64,000 nucleotides of DNA, from positions 5,123,722 to 5,187,721 of the forward strand of contig OZ037766.1 of the NCBI GenBank assembly GCA_964035545.1, read 5' to 3'. Below the pieces are notes generated by a model, which saw only the letters and a program-made list of their open reading frames with translations, was not told where the DNA came from and did not search any database. Positions within the stretch are counted from its first letter, which is position 1. The number at the start of each line of letters is the position of its first letter. Positions 20,029 through 31,430 of this stretch are shown here, piece after piece. The DNA is from Bugula neritina (taxonomy: Eukaryota > Bryozoa > Gymnolaemata > Cheilostomatida > Bugulidae). A program made the translations under genes and the position numbers.

Positions 20029-23000
20029 ATGGCTACTCAACCTTCAAAAAATCCGATAAGTCGTCTTATGGAATTGTCGCAGCTCAATCGGATTAAAGTA
20101 GAGTACAAAATTATTTATTCATGTGGTCTCAGCCATCAGCCTATGTGAGTGTAAAAACTAGTGATATGTTAAGTTGTTATTCATGAGAACAATGGGCAAA
20201 AAGATAGCCAGATAAGATAGAGAAGTTTTGACAATGCAATTTTACAAAAGGTGTTACAAATGGTATCTTGTAATTCAAATGTACTCAGAACTTTCAACTT
20301 TAAATTGCCACTTTTAAACATTTCGACACCTGATTCACTCTAAATAAGATCAGCTATAAGTTTTACGGCTCTTTTCTTACCTGCGATCAACCATTACAAC
20401 AAAAATCTTGGAAAATTGGGTTAGATGCAGAAACCTACAAAAGCCTGTATTCTATATAGGAAATTTATGGAAAATAATAAATAACACAATTCATAGAGAT
20501 AAATAATCAATTTAGCTTAGTGAAATATTTGTTATTTCACCTAAATTAGAAAAAAATCTCTTGCTTCAATACTCACTAGAAGTAAGAGTGATTTGTGATC
20601 TTATAAGGCTTGACCTATTAACATGGAAGCTACTATATCTAGCGACCTATAAGATTATTTCTCTTTTGACTTTTTGGTTAAGATTTAAGAGTTAAGATTT
20701 TTTCTGTTTTTGTTGTACATTAGAAGTAGCTAGAAGCACTACCAAGCACATTGTGAAATGATTAAATAATATTTAGGCATTTCTTGACTAGTTTCATACC
20801 AATAACTAACCGGGAGTCATAAATGTTTCTACAACTGCAATATCTGCTGTCAGCTTCTAATAGTCTAGCCTATCAGCTGTCTGTACCTTAAGATGCAGAA
20901 TGTTAGCAGTTGTAGGATATAAGTTACAAGGTAGGGAAACTCTACAATATATTTGAGCTGAGCAGTTGCAGAGTTATAAAGAAGCTATTATAAAGCCACA
21001 GATTTAGTAACATGTATATATTTTTTATGAAAGTGGAACTAGAGTTGTGCAGAAGTCTCCATATAATCAGCTGGAGATGACTACATAGATACTCTCTTGT
21101 TAGAGCCAGCCTCTTTATACAACATATAAAAATATTTCACTAAAAATATAAGTCAATTCCACAAATAATTAGCAATTTTCGCTAGTTAGATTTCAATATT
21201 ATAACTTTAAAAAAATAGTAATCTCAATTTCATAAGTTTTCTAATATCTATTTTTTCTTTTACAGTTTTCTATGTCAGTGGAGTTATGGTGGCCGGGTAT
21301 TTCCAGCAGTGTTTGCTGGTTCTAAGCAAGAAGGCAAAAATGTTTCTGCTTTAGTAACTTTAGAATGTCTGGGTCATGCGCAGAATCAAAATCGTGAACT
21401 TGCAACATTTGAAGTTGAAGGTTTGCCTCCCACTACAGTTGTGAAACGCACTGCAGAAAATAAAGGTTTGGGTGAATATTTAAGGTCTAACGTAGCCAGT
21501 CATAGCAATGCTGAGTTACCAAATCAATCTGACAAATTAGCCCCGCCCATCAACTTAACCAACCTTGATCCTCGAGTTTCCAACACCACAACTCAGACTG
21601 GTGTTTCACTCCTATATAGACAGATTTTATTGAAAACTGGCGCTGCAAAAACTGTAGGTTTTCCGAGTCCTGCACCACGTAGAATGCCTTTACCTGGTAA
21701 TGGAGCTTTAGCACGACCTCCTCGCGCAATGAAGGCGTTTGATGAAAAAACTAATGAATTTCTTGCTCAACGATTTAGAAATACAACACCATTCCAAAGT
21801 GACTTTCCAGCACAAAATCCTGCACCCCCAAGTGCTTTTTGTGGAAATAATCAACAACTGGTTTCTGAAAAGTCAGAGCAAAATTTACCTGCAGCAGCAC
21901 ATCAAAATTTACCTGCAGCAGCACATCAAAATTTACCTGCAGCAGCATATCAAAATTTACCTGCAGCAGCACATCAAAAAGCATTCATAACAACTTCACA
22001 GAGTCTCCCTGTTACAGTGCAGCACCACACTTCCTCTGTGGAACCTCAAAATGTGTCCGAATCAGCACAACGATGTACTCTTACAACATCTTTACCGACT
22101 ACAGCATCACGAAATATGATACACACAGAAAAACCCCCAACTCCGCAGAAAAGGGTATCAGCACCACAAATAACTCCCACTCCCCATGAGAACTTAGTTG
22201 AGCGTTTCACCCATCCTACAAATATGGACACTCAAAATGGTGGCTCTTGCCTAACTCCCAGCTTGGACTCTTTGGATATCTCTAAAACTTTAGCAATGCC
22301 CTTGAAGTCTCTCAATGAGCAGCCAGTTCCTATGGATCTGGATTGTTCTGGTAATAACTTAAAGCCTTCTGGAAAGAATGCTATTAGTAGATTGTATGAA
22401 CTCGGCCAAAGAGTGGGACACCAGCCCAAATTTGAAGAAATTGACAAGACACTCCCCTCTTGTAAAGCGAGGTAAATGTGCATCCTCTCGTTTTTGCTTT
22501 TAACTACAAAATTAAGTTGCCATTATAAATGTTTTCATGTGTTATCGTTTCTGTAAATTGCAGGCTCAATTAATGGGCATAGAATAGTTGCCTAATGGTA
22601 ACACATTTTATTAGTATTGTACAATTGTATATCTGCCTAGGTTTGAGATGATCTGCTCATTTGGTGAGGAGACGACATCTGCAACAGCCTTTAGCAAACA
22701 GGAAGCTAAACTACAGGCTTGCGAGCAGCTGCTCGTTAAACTGGAACGTCTAAACCTTGATGGTGACATACAGATGTGAGTGTTGTTGTCTTGTAATACC
22801 TGATTAGCATTGACTGCTTCCCTATACAGGTTTCACTCTCTACACAACACAACTCATGGTAGTCCAATGTTTTCTATAGTTGTTACATGTTTCTAACAAG
22901 TAGCAACCACAGGAATTAGCTTTTGAAAAAATGTTCAATTTGGTCATCTTTACATTTCATAAAATGTTATTTTGGTAATTAAGCTGAGTTGGGTTTTGTT

Positions 23001-26000
23001 GAATTAATATTATTTGATAAATTTGCTACTATAGTGTATCATATGCCCTTCTCAGTTTAGTGGAGTGCATCTTATTAAGGGAAGATGCAGTAATGGAGAA
23101 AAGCTTGTGTTTAAAATATAGTGCAGGAAGTTATGCTCTCTTTTCAAAATATATTGAGAAAATTGAAGGATTTAGATTATTGCAATTTCTCAGTTATTAC
23201 ACCTAAATATTTAAATGATCATATTATTGTCTGAGCTAACTTTCATTGTCAACCTTTCTTAACACTATACTGTACTCTATACTATACACTTACTATACAC
23301 TTACTATACTCTTACTATACACTTACTATACACTTACTATACACTTACTATACACTTACTATACACTTACTATGCACTTACTATGCACTTACTATGCACT
23401 TACTATACACTTACTATGCACTTACTATACACTCACTATGCACTCACTATACACTCACTATGCACTTACTATACACTTACTATACACTTACTATACACTT
23501 ACTATACACTTACTATGCACTTACTATACACTTACTATACACTTACTATACACTTACTATGCACTTACTATACACTTATTATACTATATAACGAAGCCCG
23601 AATATACCAATGTAGCTATAACCGTTCTTTGCAAGGTTATTTCGGTGTCCATTTGAATTAGCTGGAAATGAACCTTTCGAATTGATTACAACTGAATGAT
23701 GTATGAGCATCCTTTGTTTAGTTGGCTAATGATTGCCTTATCAGGGGAATTCCCATTCTGTGTTTTTGTTACTTGGAAATTCGTTGATAAGTTTCCTAGT
23801 ACAGCTTCTTATCACTGTAGATAGGAAAAGTAGGTTTATATAAATGACTAGGTCTAGTTATCCGCTACATAGCACCAAGTCTTTCAATGTGTGATAACAT
23901 GCTCAATTATGGCGCAAAAAAGAAAGCTGCCTCCAGATTTTGAGTCAGCTTCAGAACCATCAACATCAAGGCAAGCTCTGGGGTAAGCAATTGCAGTAAG
24001 AGAGTTGAAATATTCACTCACATTTGCAGTTGGTTACAAGTTTTAGCCACTTCACAGATAAAAAGAGGGTTTAGATATTTTGTTCTGGTAGAGTTGTGAC
24101 AGTCAAAGGATTTCACTGCTTTTGTCACTGACAGTTTATTTTTTGTAAGCATAAGTTGAAAATATTCAGTTTAAACTTTTAGTTTAAGTCTAGAACATAG
24201 TTCCAAATCATGTTTATACTGTTTCTAATGTAAAATGGAGTTCCAAACTTGGGCAGTTTATTTTCCAACCTTTACTACCCGAAATGCAGCTGGTTATTTT
24301 ATAGTCCCTTATTGGGTCAGATTTCTTTGAACTCAATACTTTCTAATCCCCTGTTAAGTTTACCCCAATTCTTATTATAGAGAAAATATAATTTAGCTTT
24401 TATTTTGCACTTAATATAATGTCAACTTTGTTTGGCATTATAAGTTCTATCAACTTAGGCTTAAGTTTTCTACAGGTAGCATAATAAAACCGTTGTTAGA
24501 AGACCAAGTTATTCATTCTGAAATCATATAATCATTTTTATGGTGAAATCTTGTAACAGTGTTAGATTGGTCATTTTGTATTGAAGTTGGAGTTTCAACA
24601 AAAGTTTTATTGTGATCCTTTTAGTAAATTTCACTGTAAACTTTTTAGCTTGATTGTAAAACTTTTTAACCCATTATTATATAAATTTTTGCAATTATAT
24701 ATTCGTGTAAAGCTTTGCTATGTTTTAGTACCTTTATGAAAATTATGTTTATGTTGAACTGTAATTTCTTGTTGATTTCTCATAACGACAGCCTAGCTGT
24801 AGATATATGTACTGTAACATGTTCCAACAAGCTAAAGTAAATCTGAAATAAAACGAATTCATTTGTAGTATATAGTTGTTCTCTTACGTTACAGGAGAGA
24901 TTCATCTGCAACACAAAACGCCATAAGTGCTCTGTATGAATTGGGAACCAAGCTTGCAATCACACCAGAGTTCACTTGCAACCCTGTAGGGTTTCTCACC
25001 TCAAAGTATGTTATCTTACTATAGGGTAGCTGTGGCTATATCTGTTACTATTCATCTTATGGTACCAGAGGTCTTTCTGGAGGGGCAGGAAAGCTATTCC
25101 TTTACTCAACAAAAAAATGAAAATTAAGCTACGCTGTGCAACTATTAATAGCTTTGATCTGCCTTAATTATTCTGTGATGTTCTTGAATTGATCATCCAA
25201 CAAATTGATAGCCTCATTGCTGTGAGAAACATGATGGGGCTTTGTAGTTTTTAGTTGATAATAAGTAGTAGTGTTCCCCTACAAATTGTTGATGAAAAAC
25301 AAGAAACTATAATAACAATTTTATGAGGGAAATACTTTATTTGTTACAAATATTGCCACATGATGTATTCTGTTTTTCTTGTTATCATACAGGTTTGAAG
25401 GATATTGTAAATTTGGCGATCAAAAGTTTGGGCCTGCTTATGGTAAAAACATAAAGGAAGCTAAGCTAGCTGTCTTCACCCTGGCATTTGAGGCTGTAAG
25501 CACTGACCCTTCTATAACATTGAAGCTCAACCAGCAACAATATGAGATTAATGGTGATTTTGACAGCATCTCAGTCCCATCTGATGCTCCAGTCTCTTTA
25601 TCTCATGAAGGTTGTTAGCAGCTCTTTATCTTCTCATTTATCAATAAATGACGAGTAGAAAACCTAACTCTGGTTGGTGAAGCTGGTCTGACTCGCCAGC
25701 CATTTGCTTGCTGGCTATTACTGCTCATCCAATATGACTTAAAATTTCAGTATACAGTATATAGTGTTTCGTAACATTTGTATGCTTATACTTTAGCATG
25801 AGAGCATTAATAGGAAGTTTCTTGGGCTAAAATCTTTTAACTAAACTGAATTTATAGTATATCTACAAGTTGCTCTCAGCTCTGAAGTTTGCCTGATTTG
25901 TTGTTGCAGAAGTTCAGAATGTCTTGTCTCAGAAGAATCCCATCAGCTCCTTCATGGAGTACGGCCAGGCCAGACGCATGGTACCAGAGATTGTAGAGGT

Positions 26001-29000
26001 AGCTACTGATGGACCAGATCATTGTCGTAAGTAAGTGTTGCAACTGACATGTTCACTGATTTGGAAACACCCGAGTGTGATTTACTAAGAGCATGAATTC
26101 TGTTCCCAGTGCATTTGCTGAAGTTTTATACTTTTATGGTCTCAATTTTATTTCTTATTTGAAACTTGTTTGGAGAAATTTCATATTGTGAGTCATTTTT
26201 GATGACAGCTTCACCTTCCGATGCAAGCTAGATGACCAGTACTACCCTGAAGCTACTGCTAGAACCAAGAAGGAAGCCAGGAAACATGCTGCCGTGTTGG
26301 CTCTGCGATGTCTTTCCTCGGGGTCAATTTCATCTGACAAGCAAACAAAGGTCAGCTTTTTACTGGTTTATGCGCTCATACCATGTTACATTACTAAATA
26401 GTTTTGTAATTTAGAGCTTAATAGTTGTTTTTACAATTTTAAATTGATTGATTTATTACCTATCACAGACATGAAAACATGTGAAGTTCAGCCTGGATAC
26501 TGGCTATAATAAGTAGACATGAACAAAATTTGAAAAGAAAAGTCAGAGCTTTGTTGGATTACTTGAAATAAAAAATTATTTAAAGTATCGGTGTCGTAAA
26601 TAACTTTTTAATTTGTAGAATCGCTCAAATACTACTTTTACCTCAGCCGCTGCTTCACTCAGTCCTCAAATGCCTTTAACTGACTCCTCCACCAGCGACC
26701 AGATAGCATGTCACGTTCTCTCTCAGTTCAACTCCATGAAGGGGCAGTGTGCGGCTGATCTGGGTAAAATCATCCTGGCCGGCTTCACTATTCAGGATAC
26801 TAAAGCTAACAAATTCACAGTTGTTAGTATTGGCACTGGTAAGCTAAACTATTACAGTACTTGTAGCTACTAGTATTATTGTTAAATCTCTTAGTGTAAT
26901 AGTTAGGGTCATTTCAGTTATTGCCTGTAGTTCAATTCACTTCAAGTCAAGTTAAAGTCACTTTAGTTATTGCTAATCACTTCAACTATTGCTAATGGTT
27001 CAAGTCACTTCAATTCTTTCTGGTAATGAAAGTCACTTCAGTGATTGTAGTAGTTAACGGTCACTTTAATTAATGCAAGTATTTCTAATTACTTCAGTTA
27101 TTGCAAGTCACTTTATTGTTATATCAGTTCAAACTTTGATCACTTGAATTGAAGAAGTATTTGCTACTGTCTCACCTTGACTTCCTGCTATGATTTCTCT
27201 ACTCATTCACTGTACTACTGTAGGCAGCAAGTGTATCAGTGGCCAAAACCTCTCCTTGGATGGCAGCAGAGTGAATGACTGTCACGCTGAAGTCATCGCT
27301 AGACGAGGCTTATTGAGGTGGGAGTCGTGTGTTCACTTATCACTCAAATAGTTACTAATCTGATGTCACTGATTATCTTATACTTCATTGTTGACTTTTT
27401 ATTGCTCAATCAAATACTGGTTACTGATATCATTGGTTTAATATTTTTGCTCTTATCTGACGTGACAGACAAGCTTTTCCTTAATTTTAGATACTTTTAC
27501 CAGCAACTGGCTGCGTATAAAAATGACACAGAGTCAACAATTTTCAAGTCATCATCAGATGGCAAGAAAGTAAAACTCCGTAAGCATCTCCGCCTGCATC
27601 TGTACATTTCTACTGCTCCTTGCGGGGACGGGGCTGTCTTCTCTCACAAGTAATTTACTAGTAGAACGTTTTATTAACTGAGAGTAGCTACAGTATATTG
27701 TGTGTAAAGGGTATGACAACTATAAGTTTAAAAGTGTATCAACACAATGTGTTTGTCTAATTTTACGTTGTTTTATTCATACTAACACTTAGAATAACTA
27801 TGTTAGGATAAGATTATCAGTAATAAATATTAATAACCTGTTATTGTTGTTTGTTGATAGAGCTTTGATAAACATCAGATCAATATTGTAACCTTGAATC
27901 ATGTTTTTACAAGTATTTTTATAAGAGACATTTTTAAAGCTATTGACTTAAATTGGTAAAAAAATTGGATAAGTTTGATTGGGTGCAGAATATTGCCCTC
28001 TTTGGTGGTGAGGACATGAGGTTAGATGGGGTATACTGTTCTGGTTGCAGTGATACTGCTGGTGATCTTACCAATTACAGTCTAGACAATGCACACCTGC
28101 CTACTATGGAGGTCAAAGTTCATGGACAGCTTAGAACCAAAATGGAAGACGGTATGTCATTAAATGGCCGTCCAGTACCTTCCCTATTGTGTATTGATTA
28201 TGGGCTATATATTTTGTTGCTTATCTACAAACTCAAGTGGTATTGAAGTTTGGCGTGTTTACTTCTCTCACAGTACTCTTTTGTTATCAACTCAATAACC
28301 ACTCTACTGTCATTAATCATTGAAATATGCAAATGGTTTCTAGATAAAGTACAATTTGAAATATGTAGGTGATACTGTGCTGGTTTTGTGGCGCAGCTGA
28401 GAGATTTTTTCAGTTTAATTGTTGTCTGACATATTGTTATATGCTTTAGGTGAAGGTACTATACCTACTAAGAGTACCAGTAACCCGGTGCTAACCTTGG
28501 ATGGTATAGGTCATGGAGAAAGGCTAGTAACAATGTCCTGCAGTGATAAAATCTGTAAATGGAATGTACTAGGTGTGCAAGGTACCTTGTTGAGTGATCT
28601 AATCGAGCCGGTTTATATCCATAGTCTAGTCCTTGGTGAGTCTTGTAGCTGTATCCACTTATTATCTATTAATTTACATGAAATTACACTCGCATCATTT
28701 ATCTGCTCAAAGAGAATATGAGGAATGACATGATGTCACTGAGAATCTTAATGCGTTAATCTACGAAAAGTCAAAGATGGCACCTTCCACCTATTACTGA
28801 AAACATGAGGTGTAAATATTTAGCTGATTTTTGCAAATAGAAGATTGAGCTATTTGCACTGTTTCATTACATTGAAATCTAACTTTTACCGGCTATGAAT
28901 GTAATATAATTTATAGGATTTTATGAGGGACTCAGTTGCAAAAACAGTTTTTAGTTTTGCTAACTGATTTTCAATGTTTATTTGGTCAAACTAATGTGTT

Positions 29001-30706
29001 AATGAACCAATATTGTGCAATTAAGTCATCATAAACTTTTCGAAATTTATTCTCTTTAGGTCATATTTTTACAGCAGTTGTTATGGGTGTATTATTTAGG
29101 CACAAGTAAGATGAAATGTTTAGCAATGCAATATAATAATCATCAATTAATTTTAAAACAAGTTCGTGAAAATTGAAACATTGTAAATGTAACAAATTAT
29201 GCAATTTGCCATTATTGAAGTAACACACATATTATACCAAAGCTAAGATACTGAAGTAATAACCTTGTTAGTAACTAGTCAATACTGGTTATACGCGATA
29301 TAGCGGTTCAATGTATATATCACATAAATAGTCCCTCCGTATGCATCCAGGTCGTGTGGTGTAGTGGTTATCACGTCTGCTTAACACGCAGAAGGTCGCG
29401 GGTTCGAAACCCGCCATGACCTGATTTTTTTTTCTAAAATGTGCTACTTTGGCACTTGGTTTATTTAGCATACTGCATGCATTTCTTTTTATAATGATTA
29501 TTTTAAATGTAAGAAAAAGATCTATGCTGCCATTTGAATTTTACAAATTTATGGCTTGAAACTGTAACTAAATTACCTGTCATAAGCCTAGTTGTTATCC
29601 TTCCAACTTGTTAGTAAATATATAGCTATATTATATTGCAAAATATTGATATTGCATTAACTGCTGTGCTGCCATGAAAATAAAAGGTCAGGTTTCATTA
29701 AAAGAATACAATTAATAGTTGGTCTATTATTTTTGTAGGCCAACTGTTTAATCCTGGTCATTTGTCTAGAGCTCTTTGCTGCAGAGTCAAATCTTTCCAA
29801 CCGTCTTTGACTCAAATGAACAGCGTTTTCAAGGTGAATCATCTAAAAATAGATCGAACAGGTATGAAAAGTTGAAGCCCCTCGCATCGACTCATTCAAT
29901 GTTAATTTTACAATGTCTGAAGATTTTAGTGAAACATTCCTTCAACTGTTGGCAATGTTGTTAGTTAATGAGTGATCCCAGTATATAAATTATAATAAAT
30001 TATTTAAATTTGTTTTTGTTTCATAATATAATTTAAGAGGATCACATCAAAAGTTAAACTGTGTGTTACTTTTAGCTACAGAATTGCCGCGGTCTATAGC
30101 TAAATCAAAGCCCCTCAGTCTAAACTGGGCAAAAGGTGACGAACATTGTGAGATTCTCAATGGAGAAACTGGCCAGGTTATTTTATCTCAGAATAACAGG
30201 TACCCCTCCCCCCCATATTTCTAGTTCATGGTGTGTTGAGGTGTGTGTGTTTCAGCAACATTTTTTACTTGTTGGCTTGAAAATTAAAAGATGCTATGAT
30301 TTATTATATATTATGAGCATGGAGCAAACTTGAGAAACATATTATAATTATATAGAATAATTAACAGGACAGCCAGTGTTCTACAAACCAATTATATACC
30401 TAACTGATTCAACACTGTGTATATACATAGTTGTATGTCATTATAAATCCATTTTACCTAATATGGCAGTGTTTATGTTGCAGTGAGCACAACCCTGTAT
30501 CAAGGGTGAGCAGAAGGTCCTTGTACGCACAGTATGTTCAACTGGTGCTTTCTGATGAAGATCAGAAGTCGATTCCATGCTATGGAGATGCTAAAGCCTT
30601 AGTAACAGACTACGTCCAGACCAAGGAAGCCTTGTATAAAGAGTTCGCTAATCAGGACTTGGGATGCTGGGTGCGAAAGCCTCCAGAACAAAACATGTTT
30701 AAATAA
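20029..30706 (+). CDS. ADAR: Double-stranded RNA adenosine deaminase (ADAR), long form
   Basis: Coding exons: 20029-20144, 21266-22471, 22641-22775, 24895-25005, 25393-25610, 25910-26030, 26209-26350, 26619-26838, 27224-27317, 27491-27649, 28051-28151, 28450-28635, 29739-29861, 30076-30199, 30484-30706. Phases agree throughout and give 1092 residues. Four dsRNA-binding domains: about 8-75 (divergent), 410-480, 493-560 and 605-672 (the last with [13 protein letters not shown]). A Pro/Ser-rich linker with a fourfold repeat sits between the first two. The deaminase domain is about 715-1092. Its zinc and catalytic residues are present in [12 protein letters not shown] (H777, E779), [10 protein letters not shown] (C832) and [12 protein letters not shown] (C905), and GEGTIP carries the base-flipping glutamate. 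It converts adenosine to inosine in duplex RNA and should be active. No Z-DNA-binding domain is seen. Confidence 0.95.
21879..21974 (+). repeat. 24-bp coding repeat, four copies, in ADAR
   Basis: Four nearly identical 24-base copies encoding the octapeptide QNLPAAAH (one copy has Y for H) in the linker between dsRNA-binding domains 1 and 2. The unit is a multiple of three, so the frame is kept. Confidence 0.97.
23266..23585. repeat. 11-bp minisatellite in ADAR intron
   Basis: About 29 copies of ACTATACACTT with an ACTATGCACTT variant, upstream of the putative alternative first exon. The Thr/Leu/Tyr open frames over it are repeat by-products. Confidence 0.95.
23909..23982 (+). CDS. ADAR: Alternative first exon of ADAR (short form)
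   Basis: An ATG followed by [20 protein letters not shown] runs to a strong GTAAGC donor at 23982 in phase 2. That is the same phase as the end of the upstream exon (22775), so both can join the exon at 24895. There is no pyrimidine-rich acceptor in front, so this reads as a first exon with its own promoter, not an internal exon. The product would be about 631 residues, with dsRNA-binding domains 3 and 4 plus the deaminase and a basic KRK near the N terminus. Confidence 0.55.
26905..27135. repeat. Degenerate CACTTCAGTTATTGC repeats
   Basis: About ten irregular copies of words such as AGTCACTTCAGTTATTGC in the ADAR intron between the exons ending at 26838 and starting at 27224. Spacing varies, so this is an old, decayed tandem repeat. 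Confidence 0.6.
29350..29421 (+). tRNA. tRNA-Val (AAC)
   Basis: 72 bases. The acceptor arm GGTCGTG pairs with CATGACC (one G-T). The A-box region is TGGTGTAGTGG. The anticodon stem TCTGC/GCAGA closes the loop TTAACAC, giving anticodon AAC. The T arm and B box is GGTTCGAAACC. There is no intron and no encoded CCA. It sits inside an ADAR intron (between exons ending at 28635 and starting at 29739) on the same strand. Confidence 0.96.
29425..29433 (+). terminator. RNA polymerase III terminator
   Basis: A run of nine T residues three bases after the end of the tRNA-Val gene. Confidence 0.9.
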
Positions 30707-31430
30707 GTATAAATTGAAACCGGCATCTCTATGTTGTCGGGTACACAGTGTTCTATGCAAGAACTCAATAACGCTTCTATCTTGTCTTACATACTCTTAG
30801 AGTACTTTGCTTATCTTATCTACACTTTTACAGTTATGGAACATGGTCCTCATTTAATGTAATTTTTTTGTAAAAATTATATGTAGCAAAATATTTTTAA
30901 CATTTTAATATAAATATTCATTAAACAGGCTTTTTTATTTATCAACACTTTTATATTTGTAGCTACTTATAGCAATTAAAATGAAAACATTCAACAACTA
31001 TGATTTATTTTTAAGAAGTTTTTACCAAAATAAAATGCAGCCATTATGAATTTTCGAAAAATTTTATATTGTATTTTTTAACCTGGAATAAGGAATAGAC
31101 CCAGTCTGGGTCGATTCACCCAGTTTTATTAATTTTGTAAAATATTGATGAAACTTTAGGCTTAAAGGCACTTTAGGGTGTTGGGGAAACTACCCTACTA
31201 GTAGATGTGTGGCTATCTATTATTTACATAATTGTATTAACAATTAAATATACATTACATACAAATACACTTAAGCAAAATAAATTCTTCAAAATCTTAT
31301 AAAAAATAGAATACACAAATGTAGCAAATAAGTCGGACAAATGTTTTGTAGAAAAATGCTATCGAGTTTTAAAATATAAAAGAATGCCACATAAAGAACC
31401 AAGGACAAGCTGGTGTGAATTGGCATCCAG
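30707..31430. other. Convergent spacer, ADAR and SMARCC 3' ends
   Basis: 724 bases between two stop codons facing each other. ATTAAA at 30920-30925 is a candidate ADAR poly(A) signal. TTTATT at 31125-31130 is AATAAA for SMARCC. No coding sequence is seen. Confidence 0.55.

Noticed and set aside
23246-23661. Thr/Leu/Tyr-rich open frames
   Set aside because: By-products of the 11-bp minisatellite in an ADAR intron.
29289-29471. Minus-strand open frame of 60 codons
   Set aside because: It overlaps the tRNA-Val gene in antisense and has no splice or family support.
23909-30706. A second, separate ADAR gene downstream of a stand-alone dsRNA-binding protein gene
   Set aside because: The upstream exon at 22641-22775 ends at a donor with no later exon of its own, and its phase fits the exon at 24895. 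One gene with alternative starts explains the data better.
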